In this document: piece by piece, positions 49,501 to 61,000 of the stretch | How positions within the stretch are numbered: position 1 is the first letter of the stretch | Layout of the letters: each line of letters opens with the position of its first letter | Assembly: GCA_036785705.1 (NCBI GenBank) | Contig: JAWUZG010000018.1 | Coordinates: 6,917,501 to 6,981,500, forward strand | Length of the DNA: 64,000 bases | Reading direction: 5' to 3' | Source: Acanthornis magna | Lineage: Eukaryota; Chordata; Aves; Passeriformes; Acanthizidae | Translations under genes and position numbers: made by a program | The notes under the pieces: generated by a model | Seen by the model: only the letters and a program-made list of their open reading frames with translations | What the model was told of the DNA's origin: nothing | Databases searched by the model: none

Positions 49501-50462
49501 ACTAAATTATGAAAGACACCTTTTCTTTTTTGTATTTCAGTTAAGTACTTCCATTTGATACACTTGATATTTCTCATGTTCTGTCTCCTGACCAGCTCCA
49601 AAGTATTTTGCACTCTAGAAATCCTCATTTCACATGTTATTGTCTCAGGTTACTACAATCCAGGACAGAGTAAATAGGAACAACTGAATGCGAGTCTTGT
49701 CTTGTCAACCCTTTTAAGCTGCGTATGCACAATTTTTTTTCTCCAGGCTTCCTCTTGCCTTTTCAGTCGCTTCTCATTCTGATAGAACTTCTAAAGCCCA
49801 AGTCTTTATGTCTTTAGGTCACATTTCTACCCTAAATGCCCACTCTTTCTACTGTTGAATATTAAGAAAGACAGTCAGCTTTTTCTGGTTGAAGTGTTGT
49901 GTTTCTCACATTCCTGCATTGTGTATTTAGCAGCTATTTATTTCAGATATTGGTTTTTTATTCCATCATATTCTATTACACCTGCTTCTTTTCATTCACT
50001 ATTTTGTCTGTTAAATAAAAGTCCTCTTTTATTATAGTAATTTTACTACCACATGTGATGCAATATTTTAATGCAAATTTTATCAGACTGCCTAGTTAAT
50101 GCTGAAGATAGTGACTGACATGTGTCATGTTTTGCTAATCTCCACAATATAGAATTAATAGGGGAAAATCACAGTGTTGATCAGGAGTAGTTGATACTAG
50201 AAAGCTGTGTCCCCATTGAACCAAAGCATTTAAAGCATGTGCTGAAATTGCATTCTAACTGGAATGCTGTATTGGCCAGGGGCGCAACAATTGACTTAAT
50301 AGTACAAACTCAGATGAAATGTTGCACTGAACTGGGGACACTGTTAAATTGACTTTCCTCACTAAAAAGAAAGGCTCCAGTGCCTGCTTTTACACTATGT
50401 CAGTGATTGGAAAAGCTAATGAAAACATTGTTCTTGCTGTATGGTTTTTGTTTTCTCTCCAG

Positions 50463-50583
50463 GGATGAGTTTACCAGTTGGTTCGGTCTATATTATTTAA
50501 CAGTGGAGAGAAGCATCCTGATGTTTGATTCAGAGGTGATGATGAGCTAGGATGTTGCGATAACTTACAATGCAGAATGGAAG
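50463..50583 (+). other. Candidate exon (orphan, 121 bp)
   Basis: TTTTTGTTTTCTCTCCAG precedes it and GGAAG|GTAGGT follows (alternative donor CAGAG|GTGATG at 50536). One frame reads DEFTSWFGLYYLTVERSILM before a TAG near 50550, so it is not an internal coding exon in full. Possible untranslated or lncRNA exon; low confidence without transcripts. Confidence 0.2.
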
Positions 50584-51159
50584 GTAGGTTCAATTAAAAA
50601 ATGAACATTTAATGCATTATCTTGGCAGTAAATAAGTTTCATTTAATTTTTATGCTTTTGCTTTGGTTTTACTTTTTTTTTTGTTTCATTTAGATAGAGA
50701 AAACCCTCTATGCTAATTTTTAGGAGTGTTAGATTTCAAATACAGCACATCGATCTTGTAACACTCAATAAAATCAATAGAACCATTTCGGGTGACAAGC
50801 CCACATCTGTCATTTTTTGCACAATGGTCACTGACATGTAATCTATTCTGTTGCACAGAAAAAAGAAAAGAAGCCAGCAAAATAAGTAGAGATAAAAGTC
50901 ATCATTATAAATTTCAAATAAATTATTTTAAATGTAATGTCTTAATGTAATTATTGTATTTTTAGCTGAACTACCATGTTTATTTATATTTCCTGTTCAC
51001 TTTAGAAGTCTGGGTTTCTTGCTGTCATTGGTTCTGGTCTATCACTTGGACTTGGCCAGGACTCAGGTTGTGCACTGTTGCTGAGTCATCCAATTTGTAT
51101 CAACTCTTCACCTGCCTCTCTGAGCTGTGCAATGCTTGCTTTGATTGCATTCAAGATCT

Positions 51160-51570
51160 GTTGGTTTAGATTTCCTGAGATTCGCAGAAGCTGGCAGAGG
51201 AAGCAGGCAGATGGACCCAAGATGGCGAAAAGAGAAATTTTATTTACAGAAACTTCTTTATATATCCATTAATAATCTAGCAACTATTGGTCAGCAGGGA
51301 ATCCACCTCTTAAAACCATTGGTCACAGCTATACAACATCTAGTACCAAACACAGAGATTAAGAAAGTACAAAAATGCAGCTTATCTCTATTCTCCCTGA
51401 GAAAGAAGAGAAAGATTTCTAAAACAGTGCAACTACAAAGATCCACACAGTCTTAACCTAGCCCCCTTCACCCTGCCCTTGAAATACAACAGCTTGATCC
51501 TTTACTGACGTACACAGAGATTAAGTCCAAAATCATGCACAGTCTGTATCAAAACAGGGTATCAAAATCT
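51160..51570 (-). mobile_element. Retroviral-type solo LTR, reverse orientation (approximate ends)
   Basis: On the - strand: TATA box GATATATAAAG (+ strand 51256-51266), AATAAA (+ 51239-51244), then TTTCTCTTTTCGCCATCTTG and GGGTCCATCTGCCTGC, a typical R/U5-like end. The upstream (higher-coordinate) part is U3-like. Boundaries are estimates and no target-site duplication was identified. No attached internal retroviral genes are seen. Confidence 0.65.
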
Positions 51571-51704
51571 GGTCTAAATCCAAGAGCAGTGCACTAAGCA
51601 CTGGATCCTTTTACGTCAAGAAGGAAGAGTTGACATATTTTTACCCAATACAAATAAATGTATTAAAAGCTGACGTGTAATTTTGATGGGAGATTGATTT
51701 ATGT

Positions 51705-52070
51705 ATTAACCAATCTGGAGAAAGGCAGACCAGGGGGGATCTTACTGCTCTCTGCAACTCCCTGACAGTTGTACCCACGTGGGGGTTGCTCTCTTCTCCC
51801 AGGTAACAAGTGACAGGAGGAGAGGAAATGGCCTCAGAGTTGCACCAGGGGAGATTTAGATTTGATATTAGGAAAAATTTCTGCACCGAAAGGGTTGTCA
51901 AGCACTAGGACAGACTGCTCAGGGAAGTGGTGGAGTGTGAAGGTATTCTAAAAAAGTGCAGATGTGACACTTAGGAGCATGGTTTGCAGGTGGACTTGGC
52001 AGTGCTGAGTTAATGATTGAACTTGATGATCTTAAAGGTCTTTTCCAACCTAAATGATGCTGTAATTCTA
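51705..52070 (+). mobile_element. CR1 LINE 3'-end fragment
   Basis: TCTGGAGAAAGGCAGACCAG, GATCTTACTGCTCTCTGCAA, AGATTTGATATTAGGAAAAA, GCACCGAAAGGGTTGTCAAG and GGTCTTTTCCAACCTAAATG follow CR1 tail order and end in TGCTGTAATTCTA. It lies just right of the LTR and on the opposite strand to it. Confidence 0.88.
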
Positions 52071-55000
52071 AATAGATTTAGTGCTTGGGGAATGTGCCAG
52101 ACTGATTACCTGGGACATGCAGGAATCTTACATTCATTAATAGACACAATAATTTACGTTGATATAGCTACTGAAAGCTTCTGTAGGCTTGGAAGATACT
52201 TTCCTACAAAAGTGAGAGTTCACAGTCTGTATTTTGATCCTTTGGTTGCCTGAATGCTTAAATCACTGTTCGTGGAGGAAACATGCTTTCATGAGAGCCT
52301 GAATACTTACGTGCTGCTCCATCTTCCCCTTTCACAAATCAGAGTTTCCTCACGTTCAATGTTTCCTCTGTCTGCCCCATTATTCCCCTTCGCCATTTCA
52401 CTCCCTCTGGAGACCTGCAATGCTGATAACCATTTTTCACAGCTCCTGGCAACTGGCTGGCCGGGAGACTGTGCTTGCTGCAGCTCACTTGCGTCTGGGT
52501 GTGGGCTCATTTTAATCAGCACATCTGCGCTGGTTAAAATGAGTTGGGAACACTTGGCTCTTATTTATCTTATGAAAATTGAAATAACTTTCTGATTAAT
52601 TATTGAAAATGCATTCTATTATCAGTATATAAATTTAATACATTCTCTTCTTTATGCTGCTTTGGTATAGATGTAATATTAAGGGTACACAGGACATTCT
52701 GCTACTATTATCTGTAGTTTAAAATTACGTACTCTTTTCAATTCTTCAGCATCTTCCTGTGCATAGTTGATTTTAAATATGTGTCTTTGCTGCCCTTTCC
52801 ATTTCTCTAAACACAGTCCTCATGAATGTAACATCACTACTCCTAGTCATCTTGTCATTTGGATTTATGCAAGTGTTATCTGAAATGACTTATGAACTTT
52901 CAAAGGGATAGTGTTTGCATCTTCTCATCAAGCCCTTGGTCCTGCCTCATTGAAGACAGTAATAGTCCCATTTTCTTTATTATTCATACAATGACTCCTG
53001 TAACTCATGGTTTAAGATGTCAGTATAGACACACACATTAAGGAGCAGATCTTTAGACTGTTTAAATTGTTGGTATTTCATCAGACTAAGATAGTAGTTG
53101 AAGAATTATTTTTGCTCACAGTTGCCCTATGTTTGTGTCCATTTTTTTGGGTCAGTGTTTATACTGTGGTACTCAGGTGAATTTTTCGCAAACAGAAATT
53201 TCAATTTCGTGGCTAAAGCCCTTGCTCAGCATCAACTAAGAGATGATTCCTTGAGCAGTCCCCTTGAAATCCACTGCTTCCCGATGATTGAATTGCACTT
53301 TGCCATGCAAAGCTGAAATTAAATCCAAATGATCCAAATTAGCTGAATGGACTGAAGATGCAGACGCCAACTTAAAAGAGAATTTGGATATATCTGTACA
53401 GCCCCAAGCAGAGGGGAGCTGGCACGAATATGTGCGACTGCACTTATGCAACGAACACTGGGTCAAGTCGGAGGGATTCCTGTGGCTTTCTGTAGCACAG
53501 GCACAGGCAGACCAAGCCAGCAGCTTCCCGTGAAAGCCTGGAAATGTATCTTTTGTTTGAAATTAGCCTGAGAGTTGCCTGAATGCTAAAGATCTTTAAT
53601 TATTTAAAGATGCTTAAACAAGTCTGTTACCTAAATATGTATGTGGGGAGGAGGGGAAAAAGAATAATGACTATAGGATTTGGCCTAATGTACTTAGTCT
53701 GGGTTCTTCAATTTTTGCATGTATATTACTGGCTTTTTTTACATATATATTACTTTGTTGCTTTTCTGCAGCAATTGGTGGACGTGAACCAGAGAATAAG
53801 CTTGAAACCTGATATTAGAAAGCTTTAATAGGACAATTTCTAGTCAGCCATGTGAATACCACAGCTGTGCTCGGGTCAGAGAGGCTTTTATGTTGTTTGT
53901 CTCCAAGTCTGACAGAAGATCTACTTGCCCTTGAGTCCATCTAATGAAATCATGATAAAGTAGATGTTATGAAACATAGATCGCCCTTTAATAACCAGCT
54001 AAGACTTTGTGACTACCAAAGGTAGTTATCTATCCTATATTAAATCATATAAACATGTGCTTTTCACATCACGTTTTTAACTGTTTTTGTTTTCTGCCAT
54101 GGTTATACCCAGATGAGGAACCGGGTAAGTCTGCCACGAGTTCAGCAAGTACTAAGGTAACCCAAGTCTTTGCTGAAAGACATTATTTATTCTATCAATA
54201 TTTAATGTGGAGCAACCACTGACCTGCATAATTTGATAGAGATGGGTGAGCTACTCCCTGAGCACCTCTAATGCTCTCATGCTTTCTTCACTTTCTAGAA
54301 GCAATGTAAACAAACAAACACCGAACACTGTGTTGTGGAAAAAAAGTGTGAAACAAGCCAAGAGTACTCGGTATTGCACATAAATTTTCCTGTCTGTTTT
54401 TCTGAAGTTCCTCTGGGGGCTCATCAATGTCTCTGAGCTGGTTGGATGCTCAGGGGCTCTCCTGGCACACTGAGGTTGGTTCCCAGCACACAGGATGTGC
54501 TGTGCCTTCTCAGGCACACATTAGCTTCTGCTGGGATTTGTGGCTCTCCCCGCAGTGAGCCCCTGGCAGACACCAAGTTAGTCATCCTGAGCAGTGGGAC
54601 GAGGCTCAGTCAGTTTGCCCTTGGTGGCATTGCTCCTGCTCAGCCTTCCCCGTGCTTTGTGGGCTCTGAATGCTGAGGCACATAAGAGTCTCTTATGGCA
54701 GCTTTTTAAGAGCATCATTTGCAGTTATTACTCTTACTACACCAAGATTAGGTTTATTTCTCTGAGCTTGAGTTAACCCTGAACATTATTTGAAACAAAT
54801 TCTATGAAGTCATTATCTATGCTGCTTTGCCTGTGTGTCCTTTCTCCCAGATGTCTTAATCATGTGGAATTATTTGATTCAATCTGTGATCTAAAAATGC
54901 TCATTTGACCCTTTGTTTCTCATGTCAATACCCTGCATCTGTCCTTGGAAATTCAATACCTTCTTCTCCTGCAGATAGTGGTTCCTTTCTCTGTCAACTC

Positions 55001-58000
55001 TATGTGTGGGTGATATAATTATGAGAAAAAACAGGGAAATGCCATAAACTGTATAGCCATGTGACAAATGGGTTAATCTTGTCCCTTTGCCCCCAGTCCA
55101 TCAGATCTCTGCTGCAGGGGTCTCTTCCAGCACCCTGCACCAGTGAGCTAGGAGCTGCCAATAAAAATTACAACAGGCAAGATCATTTCTTTCTGTGTCG
55201 GGTGAAATTCTCACAGATACTAATTGCTCCCTTGCAGGTGCTGTGAAGGGAGTAGGATTCTCTCAAGGGCTGTTAAATACAAGCATTTTTATGTCAAGGA
55301 TATTGTAGTATTCTCTCCCATAGGAAAGAGAGAACTTTTTTTCAATGTCATTAACACTTAGTTCCCTGAAAGACTGAGATCATGGATTTGAAACCATAAT
55401 AATGCTTAGCGTGAAAGAACTAATCTAATTTATAAACAATTTATTGACTTCTGGTGAGCTCTTTATACCAGGAGTCCAGATGCCAAAACCTAGTGCAGTG
55501 AAGTACTTTGCCAAAAATATATTTCAAAAATTTCTAAAGAAGATAATAAAGTCTTTAAATGGTAAAGATTTAGGAAGACCTGCATTACAAGTGGTCTGAC
55601 ACTCTTGTGTTCTAGATTAAAAGAAAACTCAATGCTATTCCTCTCTGTATCTCATTTCATATACCACATATTGCATATATATACTATCTAGCACATGAAG
55701 TACTGCAATCTCTGCTGCTGCAGTCAAAGAAAACTCAGGGCAAAGGATCAGTACTCATTTACTCATTTGGTCTAGTGTTGTATCTGAAAAAGTTGTGTAG
55801 TGAGTAGTGTTGCTAAAAAGGCTGTACAAAACTCATTTATTTTGCCATTAATACTTTTTCTCTTTCCAAGCTGTCTTAGAAAACTCAGTCTCTGTGTGTC
55901 CATTTCAAATCAGTGTTCAGACTGCTGGTGATTCTGGCTTGCTTTCTGAGAAGACAAACGTCCAGTGCAGTTGTAGGAGTTGTAGGACTGACTTGGAGTT
56001 CAATTTTGCTCTGAAAAGCACCAGCCTGTCACCAGCTCTTGTAAGGCAGCAGTTGTGCTCTTCATGGGAAAGTTAATGCCAATGTTTATCCCAACAACAT
56101 CTCTGTGCTGACTCCATGCTATTGTCTCTGTTGCAGAAGCATCTTTAATTTAAATATAGGCATGTTCCAATAAGGAGACACTTCTGTGCCAAAGAGCCTG
56201 TAAAGGGTCAGTAGTACCAATTTGTTTATTGGTTATTCAGCAGAAATGCACAAAGTAGTTCAGTGCTTTTTTTTTTTTTTTTTACTGGAGCATCTGTTTG
56301 TGATTCCTGAGTAGATATCATGTATCTGAGCAGAACAGAGTTTTCAGTGCCTCATTAAAACCAAGTTCCAAGTTACAGCAGATGGAGTGGAGCTGGAATT
56401 AATTGTTAAGGAAAGTGAGAGCCTAGGGTGGTTTTTTTCAGTTTTAAGAATCAAACCTCCTGCCCTAGTTAACACTGAGATATTTGGATTTGATACAGAT
56501 TGATAAGGAGATTACTGTAGCTGGGAGATAATGAGTAACCTCAGATCACCTGATTAGGACCTGATTTTATTCACTGTAAAATGAAAAAACGTTAGTAAGG
56601 ACACACTGAAAGAGTATTCAGCTATGGCAAATTTTGCCTTGAGGATTTAATAAAACTAGTATGTATCTAACTTATGGGTTAGAAATACAGGGAGTTCAAA
56701 GTTTGGAGGATCTTCTGAAGCTTGGCTAAGAATGTTATAATTTCCCTTTCTGAAGAAAGTAAGAGGCAGGCATTATGTCTTGAAGAGTGAAGAAAAATGC
56801 TGGCCTGGTAGAGAGGGTGTCTGACAAAAAGACTTTAGTTAGGTCTGTCTATGGTAATCCAAATGTCCTTAAAAGTCAGGTTCCTGTACTGCATGAAGGA
56901 AAAGAGTTTCTCACCAAGAATGCCTGTTCTGCAAGATGTGACATCTGAGTTTGGGTTTTGTCTGGGAGAGCCATTATACAGTGCTGGCTACCCAGAGATT
57001 TCCCCAACACGAGCAGTTCTGTGTGATACACATCCTAGAGTGCAAATGGAAATAAAAAATTCCTGCTGTTGTGTGCCCCTGCATGCACAGGCTGGCCTCA
57101 GTAAGGAATGATAGTTGTTTAAATGCTTTAACTGGTTCAGTTTTGGAAATGCTTTGTAGTGCTTTTGACAAACCAGCAAGCCAGCCCCTCAGCACAGGAG
57201 CTGTGGCAGGTCCCTCATCTTAAAATAATAGATATGATATTGTAGCATAGGTACTTAGGTCTAAAGGTGACTTTTTTACCCAGATCAGAGTGACAAATGT
57301 TCCTGAGTGAACATGCTTGGTAATGCACACTACATGTCCAAGGCAGGGCAGAGGCTGTGCTGTCCATTCCCATAAAAATGCAGTCACTCAGCTTGTTGGA
57401 TTACAAACACAACACAAATTCAATCATTTGAAAAAGAGTTTTGTTTTATTTGGGACTTTTTATTTTTGGTTTTTACCTTTGAAATAAAAATTGGAAAATT
57501 CTTGATTTCACACAATTTCTGGCAGCATTAGTCTTGATGACAGGTATGAAAAATTAAAAGGAATAATCCTGATCCAGACTGATGAGAGGGGTGTCTTCCT
57601 TGCTTATACTGTATATAAGTCAAGGCAAAATAACTTTACTCATATAAATGACTAAGCAGTGATTCTTGTGTGTTTATACATACAGTAGATTCTGCATATT
57701 TGCTGGTTTATTTTTAATTAACACTTGTGAAGCTTAAAATGAAATTTTTCACACAAAATCCTTAGTCTCTGATCATATTTGATAGCTCATTCAACAGATG
57801 CAGATTTAATATTTTTAAGAGATCTTTAATATAGTTTAGGACTCTCTATTTTTTAACAGAGGTATCATTTGATCTATGCCAGGTAAAACGGAAACCTGCC
57901 TTGGGAAATACCATACTGTAGTGAATAGAAGAGAAAGCTAATGATGAAGAAAACTAATTGTCTTGGGTAAAATCAAAAATTCTGTGAGTGCTGATGGACA

Positions 58001-61000
58001 CTATTTTTTTTTATCAGAAGTGTTTGACTCACATTGTAATCCCTAAATTGCACTCAAATTGCATGTGTTGGCCTGAGTGTTCAGTTTACACTTTTGAAAT
58101 TAATCCCCTGCTGATTCCCTCTGCTGCAGTATAGATAAAATAGTGCAGTAAGCAAAATTAATTTCTTCTAAGTGAATGTACACTGAAAAAACTTTCCAGC
58201 TGCTGATGGATTTCAGTTCATCAGATCAGACTAAAGCTATTCCAAAATCAAGCCCCAAAATTTGTACAGTATGTCTACTGAGTCCTTAACACCAGTTTTC
58301 TGTTCTCTCTGCTCCTATTGCACTTCATTAACTGCAAAGCTAGACAAAGCACAAAATATTAATGGTAATTTTAAATTTTAATTTTGCTTTAGCTGTTTTT
58401 GGAGGTCACTAAAGGTAACAAACACCTCAGTAGGTCAGGCTGTACAATGACAAACTTGTTTTCAGTGCTCTCTATCAAAATATTTTTAAATTGTTTAAAA
58501 ATGTATATATTTCCATTCTCCTAAGTATTTTTCACAAAATTAGAAATGCCTTTAAAAGCAGACATTTGCTAAGAAAACAAAACAAAACAAAACAGAATTT
58601 CATCATCAGATACTTTTCAGACAATTGCAAACATATGCTCTTCGTTGCCATAATCATACAATCTTGAAAAGGCTGGTGTAACTTGAAACAAATAAGTTAT
58701 TTGCTGCTAATAGAGTATTAAATATTTTCATGCTTTTAGTAACACAAAATAGCTCCTGTTAAAGTCAATAGTGAAATGCAGTTCAGTTAGGCAGGATCAA
58801 AGCTTGAAGGAATGCACTATTCTTACTTGTGATGCTCTTCATAAAACATTCAATTTTCACCCTTTGTACATAAGTAGAGGCTCCTGAGAGAGAGCTTTGT
58901 TCCAGCAGCAGGAGCACACTGCTCTGTCTCTGGTTGCAAACCCACTTTAATTTGGAGGTGACAAACAGGAGAGATTAATGGCTTCAATTTGGACACACGG
59001 AGCCAAGTGCCACATGGATTCTTTAACAAAGGCAGAACATGATTGCCTGGGATTTAAGAGACAAAATATTGACTTGGTTCATGGGTATAAAATATACATT
59101 ATTATATAGCTTCAGATATTTTTAATGTCACCATAGAGATGGGAATGCTCTGTACACTGTAGTGCCATATCAGCAAAACTGCTGAAGTGAATGTTTAGGG
59201 AAATTTCAGGAACTTCAATAGCAGAAGACAGTTCACTAAAGGGATAGATAAACCGAGGGTTTAGGCAGATGTTTAAACATTGGAGTAGCTGTTACATCAT
59301 CATTTTTACAAGTAGACAGTCACAGGCACAGAGAGGCTGATTTCTCCAACATTTTCCAAGAAGTCTGGGGATGAGAAAGAACTGAACCAAATTTTCGTGT
59401 GCTTTAGACCCCAGACTAGACCTGAGTGACCTACAAAGTCACCTTAAAATGCAGATGATGTCAGCATTTCTATTTGTTCATGCAAATCCTGGTAGAATGG
59501 AAAAAAAATCCAGTCTTTTTACCAGTAGGGGCTTTTACTAGGCATCGTTTTAGACAGATATTGTGGATGAGATACTTTAGGCTAGTTTTATCAACAAAAA
59601 TGAGTGAAACTTTTAATGCAAAAATAAATTTTAAAAGTTTCAGGCATCCCTTTGATACATCTATGGATATTTTTGCTTGTCTTTGTTTTGTTTTTAGAGA
59701 TTATTTTACCCTTTTCTTCAAATGATGAGAAATATGGGCTAGGATTTTAAGGGAGGTTGCAGAAATGATGTTGATAGATATTAATGGCTAGCCAGTGTGC
59801 TGTCCTCTTTAATAAAACCTTTTCTTAAACTAATTAAAATAAAAAGCTTAAAACACAGGAGGGTGCAAAGAGGTGAAAAGAAATGATGTATGGAGATATT
59901 AGCTGGAGAGGTGTAATATTCATTTGCAAAGGCTCAAGGGAATGCAATTATGATAGGACAAGAAAATCTCCTCTCTTCCTGTTAAGCTGGGAGCATGGGA
60001 GGATTTTTCCTTGGTGGTTGATGTGAGTTTTGCAAGAAATGCAGTTCAGACTTCTGAAGATTAGCTTGTGACGTGTGAGACTGAAACCAAGAAACACTAA
60101 GCACCATTCAGGCCTCTGTGATGGTGTGACATACTCAGCACTTTCATAAAACCAGGCCATTTAATTATAGCTGGGAGGCTAGGGAAGGTGAGTTTTAAAA
60201 ACCTTAGCCAAAAACCTTAAAATATCAAAGGGAAGTAAGTCTAAAAGTTAGAAGTGTGAAGTTGACATATGGTGCAGTGATTTTTGGGTTGGTGTCAATT
60301 ATGCAGGTTGATTGGAATTAAGCAGAACTCTGACAATACTGGGAAAGCAGGTGGATGGACCCAGTTTGGTCAGCTTCTTCCCTCTGCATTCTTAACTGGA
60401 TATCTTTGAAATAAGTGTTTTTGTTGGAAAATAGATGTGGACTATCAAAATTCTTTACTGGTCTTGTGAGGGCCTCTCTTTCCTATTCTGTCTACAGATT
60501 GCAATTGAAACAATGAGAAAGAAAAGTCAAATGCAGGAGATACAAAAGCTCTTTGTTAGCTAAATCACCAACAGTAAGAAATCAAAGCTAAAAAAACAAC
60601 AGAGCAACAAAAAAACCCCCAAATCCAACTGACCATATGATGACAGAGCTGTTCAGTCCAAGAATCCCTTCAGCCATCCAAGGTCAAAACAGAGTCTGCA
60701 TTTTGTATCAAGACTGCAGTGATGGAATATTCTTAGAGTGGATTTTGTTCACCCCCATCAGTTCTTCCACTGATACTGGTAGAGGTTTTTATAGTGCATG
60801 ACTGTGAGGCACTTTACTTTGAAGCCCAGTTCCCCTACTTCCTGAAAGTAGAAAAGTAATCCTCCTGCCTTTGGGAGAAGAAGTTGGCTCAGAGAAGAAT
60901 TATATTAGCATGACATATATTAAAAAACAAAAATAAAAATAAAGAAGGGACTTGCCTGAGAGAGAACAATGAACACTCATTTGCTGTCTCATGGCGACAT

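Larger units (their letters stand above)
41953..51159. other. Intergenic, no supported gene
   Basis: Holds T runs at about 45111-45125 and 46563-46587, a TATA/CACA dinucleotide run at about 47409-47428, an orphan splice-bounded segment at 50463-50583, and otherwise AT-rich sequence without recognised repeats or coding exons. Confidence 0.6.

Noticed and set aside
54112..54125. Possible 12-bp microexon between ACCCAG and GTAAGT
   Set aside because: A perfect donor and an AG this close together are expected by chance in 30 kb; nothing to join it to.
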